From CAUZFZ01 sp963579025 (GTDB lineage: Bacteria > Planctomycetota > Planctomycetia > Planctomycetales > Planctomycetaceae): a stretch of 47,132 nt of DNA. The stretch covers positions 1 through 47,132 of the forward strand of contig CAUZFZ010000070.1 of assembly GCA_963579025.1 (NCBI GenBank), in the 5' to 3' direction. Positions 44,370 to 47,132 of the stretch are shown here, one piece after another. Made by a program: the position numbers and the translations under genes. How positions within the stretch are numbered: position 1 is the first letter of the stretch; every line of letters begins with the position of its first letter. Below the pieces are notes generated by a model. It worked only from the letters and a program-made list of their open reading frames with translations. It made no database searches and had not been told where the DNA came from.

Positions 44370-44645
44370 ATGATCATGCTGCGCGCCATCTTTGTTTCGT
44401 GGGGACTGTTTCTGGCCATGAGCGGCGGGTCGCTGCTGCTGGTCGACAAAATGGTCCTGACTGTCCAGGACGAGCCAGCCGAAGACGCCACGCAGGACGA
44501 CGAGGAATTCCGCGGCCTCTTCATGGGCAAGAGTGTTGACGACCAGAAGGTCTTCGACCCGCCCGAATGGCTGGCCTTCGGCCTGATGTCCGTCGGCACA
44601 GTGACCATGCTGTATGCGATCGCGCTGCCGAAGCGGCGAGACTGA
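44370..44645 (+). CDS. Small two-helix membrane protein
   Basis: 91 residues. Membrane helices at about 3-25 (LRAIFVSWGLFLAMSGGSLL) and 67-86 (WLAFGLMSVGTVTMLYAIAL), joined by an acidic loop (DEPAEDATQDDEEFRGLF). I do not recognise the family. ATG 44370 has GGGAG about ten bases upstream. The aldolase gene begins seven bases after its stop codon, so the two are translationally coupled or at least co-transcribed. Confidence 0.75.
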   Translation: MIMLRAIFVSWGLFLAMSGGSLLLVDKMVLTVQDEPAEDATQDDEEFRGLFMGKSVDDQKVFDPPEWLAFGLMSVGTVTMLYAIALPKRRD

Positions 44646-44652
44646 TTCGCTC

Positions 44653-45468
44653 ATGAAAACTGTCGCACTGCAGCAGTTCCGCGCGCGTCTGTCCGCGGAT
44701 GATCCCGTGTACGGACTGTGGATCACTCTCGAATCGCCTTCCATCACCGAGATGGCCGTTGCCGCAGGTCTCGACTGGGTCGTGATCGACGCGGAACACG
44801 GCCATCTGGGCTGGAACGACATCGTGAACCACGTTCGTGCGGCCGTGCGCAGCCACACCGTCGTGCTGGTGCGGATCGCCGAATCGAATGCCGCACTCGT
44901 GAAACGCGTTCTTGATGTCGGGGCGGATGGCATCGTTGTGCCCTGGATGGAAACCGCCGAGCAGGTGGCTGAGATCGTGAGGTTTGCCCACTACCCACCG
45001 CGCGGAGTCCGCGGCATTGGCGGTGAGCGTGCCACCCTGTGGGGCCAGTGTTTCTCGCAACACGTGCGCGATGCCCGTGAGAATGTCCTGGTCGTGCCGA
45101 TCATCGAGTCCGTGACCGGAGCGGCCAACATCTCGGCGATCGTCGAGGTTCCCGGAATCGACGTCTACTACTTCGGACCGGCTGATTTCTCGGCAACGGC
45201 CGGGCACGCTGGCGAGTGGGAAGGTGGCGATGTGGCGGAGCAGATTCTGGCCGCGAAGGACGTCATTCGTTCGAACGGTCGCCACTGCGGAGTGATCGGC
45301 ATCAGCAACGAAAACCTGCTGGAACGCCGCGAGCAGGGTTTTCGCATGCTCGGCTTCGGGCTGGACAGCAGCATGCTGTTCCGCGGACTCAGGGATTGTC
45401 TGTCGACCGTCGGACGTTCCCTCGATCTCTCGACGTCCGCGTTCTCTCCACTGCAGTCGGTCGATTAA
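44653..45468 (+). CDS. HpcH/HpaI aldolase (class II 2-keto-3-deoxy acid aldolase family)
   Basis: 271 residues, cytoplasmic TIM-barrel enzyme. Motifs: VVIDAEHGHLGWND, VRIAESNAALVKRVLDVGAD followed by GIVVPWMETAEQV, YPPRGVRGIGG, and the metal ligands Glu in PIIESVTG and Asp in YFGPADFSA. The family performs reversible aldol cleavage of 2-keto-3-deoxy or hydroxy acids to pyruvate plus an aldehyde; the substrate here is unknown. The frame is open 13 codons upstream, overlapping the small membrane protein gene; ATG 44653 (MKTVALQQF) fits the family start. No strong Shine-Dalgarno sequence, consistent with coupling. Confidence 0.9.
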   Translation: MKTVALQQFRARLSADDPVYGLWITLESPSITEMAVAAGLDWVVIDAEHGHLGWNDIVNHVRAAVRSHTVVLVRIAESNAALVKRVLDVGADGIVVPWMETAEQVAEIVRFAHYPPRGVRGIGGERATLWGQCFSQHVRDARENVLVVPIIESVTGAANISAIVEVPGIDVYYFGPADFSATAGHAGEWEGGDVAEQILAAKDVIRSNGRHCGVIGISNENLLERREQGFRMLGFGLDSSMLFRGLRDCLSTVGRSLDLSTSAFSPLQSVD

Positions 45469-45612
45469 TCCGTGTTCGACAGACCGCAGGACGGACGCTC
45501 GCCGCTCACCTGCAGACTCCGGACGAAGAAACTGGGAATCCATTGATTCCCGGAATTCAGCCACGGCTTGAAGGTCTCAATGGATCGGTTACCCCGGGCT
45601 CATGCTTTTGAT

Positions 45613-45841
45613 GTTGCACAGTTTCTTAGTCCCGAAGGGACGGAGTCGGATAGCCACGGGCTTCAGCCCGTGGAAAACGTGTATTCAAAACCCCAAAGCC
45701 CTGAAAGGGCGACGGCGATCGTGGTAGTCGATTTCGCCGTCGCCCCGCCGGGGCTTGAAACAAATTGTGCCATTTTTCCCGGGGTTGAAACCCCGGGCTA
45801 TCTGCCGACGTCCCTTCGGGACTGAAGTGTGCAACTTCAAA
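45613..45841. repeat. Modular multi-hairpin repeat, family C, copy 2
   Basis: Outer pair TTAGTCCCGAAGGGACG and CGTCCCTTCGGGACTGAA. Within: CCACGGGCTTCAGCCCGTGG, a GCCCTGAAAGGGCGACGGCG/CGCCGTCGCCCCGCCGGGGC pair, and CCCGGGGTTGAAACCCCGGG. It ends in TGCAACTTCAAA like copy 1 at 18926. It fills most of the gene-free stretch 45469-45909 between two convergent genes; the remainder shows no gene. Confidence 0.85.
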
Positions 45842-45909
45842 AGCTCACGCCCGGGGCGATATGCTGCCGCCGCTCCGCAGCTGTTCGGGAATCCGATGAT
45901 TTCCACTTT

Positions 45910-46848
45910 CTATGGTTGATCGCTCTCGACCGGCTCGGTGTCAGACTGACTCGACGGTTTCCGAGTCAACGGTCGCGACAATGTCTGAATCCTGACCTCT
46001 GGCAGTTCATCAGTCGTCGTATCCGGGATTGGGTCCGGGGTACTGGTCGCGGTCTGTTGCTCAGGCTGTCCTTCGAACAGTTCCCGGGCCGATATGTTGA
46101 CGTCGACTACCGCCGGCTGCTCAAGCTGTTTCTCCCGCTTGACCTCATCCAGAATCTCACGCAACCGATTCTGATGAGTGTCGGCATGTCTTGCTGATGC
46201 GTTGCCGTCCTCGGATTGTGTCCCTGATGCCTGGAACACCTGCCCATCCTGACGAGTACCGATCGTTTCAGACTTCAGGCGTATCTTCTGCCGGATCTCC
46301 TCGGCCGCCGGCAGGTCATGCGCGTTCGCCTGCTGGACACGGTCCTCGCGTTTCGTCCCGGCGAGGTGGATCTGGACCATCTCGGAGAAGACCCGGCTGC
46401 CATCCGGCTGTGTCAGTCGCAGTCGCAGCGAGCAGTTGGCTTCGTGACGACCCACTCTGGGGTACGGCACATAGATTTGATACGCCGGACCAATCTGGCT
46501 TGTTGTCAGGAACCCCTGCAGGGAGTTGCTGACGAGATCAAACTCTTCGATGGGTCGAGCCTGTTCCTCTTCAGTGCCGACGTCATCAAAGACAAAGACT
46601 CGCAGGTCGCCGCGAACGACAATCGGTGACGCGTCGCTGGCGTCAAAGAAGTAGACCTGTCCCGCGAATCCGCGGGACTGCCGACCTTCGTGGTCGTCCG
46701 CTTCACCTTCCTGCCACAGACAAAGACACCGAACCGCGGTGGCGGCGGGTGTCTCCACGATCGCTTCCGGTTCGGCCGCCTGTTCGTCCAGCGACGTACA
46801 GCCGCATGTAATGCTGAGCACAAGCAGCAGTGTGATCTGGCGTGACAT
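45910..46848 (-). CDS. Uncharacterised planctomycete-type lipoprotein
   Basis: 312 residues. A short signal peptide ends in a Cys-rich site (ITCGC, Cys17 or Cys15), so lipid anchoring is likely. A compact domain follows at about 38-170, with GQVYFFDASDASPIVVRGDL, IYVPYPRVGRHEANCSLRLR and FSEMVQIHLAG, looking like an all-beta fold. From about 180 the chain is polar and low-complexity and probably disordered. I do not recognise a named family. ATG start; the Shine-Dalgarno sequence is weak. It converges with the aldolase gene; a family C repeat lies between. Confidence 0.8.
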   Translation of the reverse strand: MSRQITLLLVLSITCGCTSLDEQAAEPEAIVETPAATAVRCLCLWQEGEADDHEGRQSRGFAGQVYFFDASDASPIVVRGDLRVFVFDDVGTEEEQARPIEEFDLVSNSLQGFLTTSQIGPAYQIYVPYPRVGRHEANCSLRLRLTQPDGSRVFSEMVQIHLAGTKREDRVQQANAHDLPAAEEIRQKIRLKSETIGTRQDGQVFQASGTQSEDGNASARHADTHQNRLREILDEVKREKQLEQPAVVDVNISARELFEGQPEQQTATSTPDPIPDTTTDELPEVRIQTLSRPLTRKPSSQSDTEPVESDQP

Positions 46849-46871
46849 GTCCGGTCTCTGTAACGGGTGTT

Positions 46872-47075
46872 AGCCGCATTGCGGCGGCAGGTGATAGCCT
46901 GGGGCGCCAGCCCCAGGGTGACAGTCAGCCAACACGTTGAGCCGCAAAGCGGCGTCAGGTGTCGTCGTGGAATCGGAAATGTCTAATGCCTGTCGCCGCT
47001 TCGCGGCTCTCAAGCGGTCCCGCTTCAGTCCTGGGGCTTGCGCCCCAGGCTATCACCTGCCGCCGCTTCGCGGCT
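46872..47075. repeat. Modular multi-hairpin repeat, GCCGC-type relative of family C
   Basis: The left edge AGCCGCATTGCGGCGGCAGG continuing into TGATAGCCTGGGG is matched by the right edge CCCCAGGCTATCACCTGCCG continuing into CCGCTTCGCGGCT. Inside are CCTGGGGCGCCAGCCCCAGG and a GAGCCGCAAAGCGGC/GCCGCTTCGCGGCTC pair. Same architecture as 18926 and 45613 but with different sequence in the outer hairpin. It lies upstream of the lipoprotein gene; the rest of the window end is empty. Confidence 0.8.
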
Positions 47076-47132
47076 GAATGCCGTCACTGCTTCGCGGCCG
47101 AAGTTCGGGAATCGGCTGATCCCCAGTTCCTT

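Overview
The window looks like a chromosomal segment of a planctomycete, probably of the Planctomycetales. The evidence is the protein repertoire: two giant secreted proteins with the LEPR-XLL-type N-terminal motif, two cytochrome-like DUF1549/DUF1553 proteins, two DUF1080 proteins, a Tat-exported Gfo/Idh/MocA oxidoreductase, a protein of the Planctomycetes/Verrucomicrobia-restricted Minf_1886 family, and a BatA-like von Willebrand protein. No rRNA, tRNA, phage gene, transposase or CRISPR array was recognised.

Layout. (a) 127-8009, minus strand: two tandem paralogous proteins of about 1,290 residues, built from RTX nonapeptide arrays around a Calx-beta domain and a von Willebrand-like domain. 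(b) 8010-8632: a spacer packed with palindromic elements. (c) 8633-25951: a mostly secreted carbohydrate and redox block. It holds an S9 peptidase, two DUF1080 proteins flanking a minus-strand DUF1549/DUF1553-LRR plus oxidoreductase pair, a CinA-like/nucleotidyltransferase fusion, a CBM9/sugar-dehydrogenase/dihaem-cytochrome fusion, a second DUF1549/DUF1553 protein and an aldose 1-epimerase. (d) 26267-28213: a small unknown protein and a PAEGDAP-repeat lipoprotein. (e) 28338-40448: housekeeping and regulatory genes, namely glnE with inserted ACT-like domains, an orphan BatA-like protein, 6-phosphofructokinase, a DUF455 ferritin-like protein, a TPR-like/receiver protein and hemL. (f) 40600-43875: a probable minus-strand operon (Minf_1886 protein, membrane protein, TauE/SafE exporter, M81 peptidase). 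(g) 44370-46848: a small membrane protein coupled to an HpcH/HpaI aldolase, and a lipoprotein.

The most striking non-coding feature is the variety of long intergenic inverted repeats. At least eight sequence types are present, three of them in two copies, and nearly all sit in spacers next to the 3' ends of genes. Two of them supply the stop codon and last residues of the neighbouring gene.

The block in (c) is consistent with oxidation and cleavage of sugars outside the cytoplasm (oxidoreductase, DUF1080 domains, pyranose-dehydrogenase-like propeller, cytochromes, epimerase). That is inferred from families and layout, not shown by the sequence. Several start codons were moved downstream of the longest open frame because the extension overlapped another gene or a repeat.
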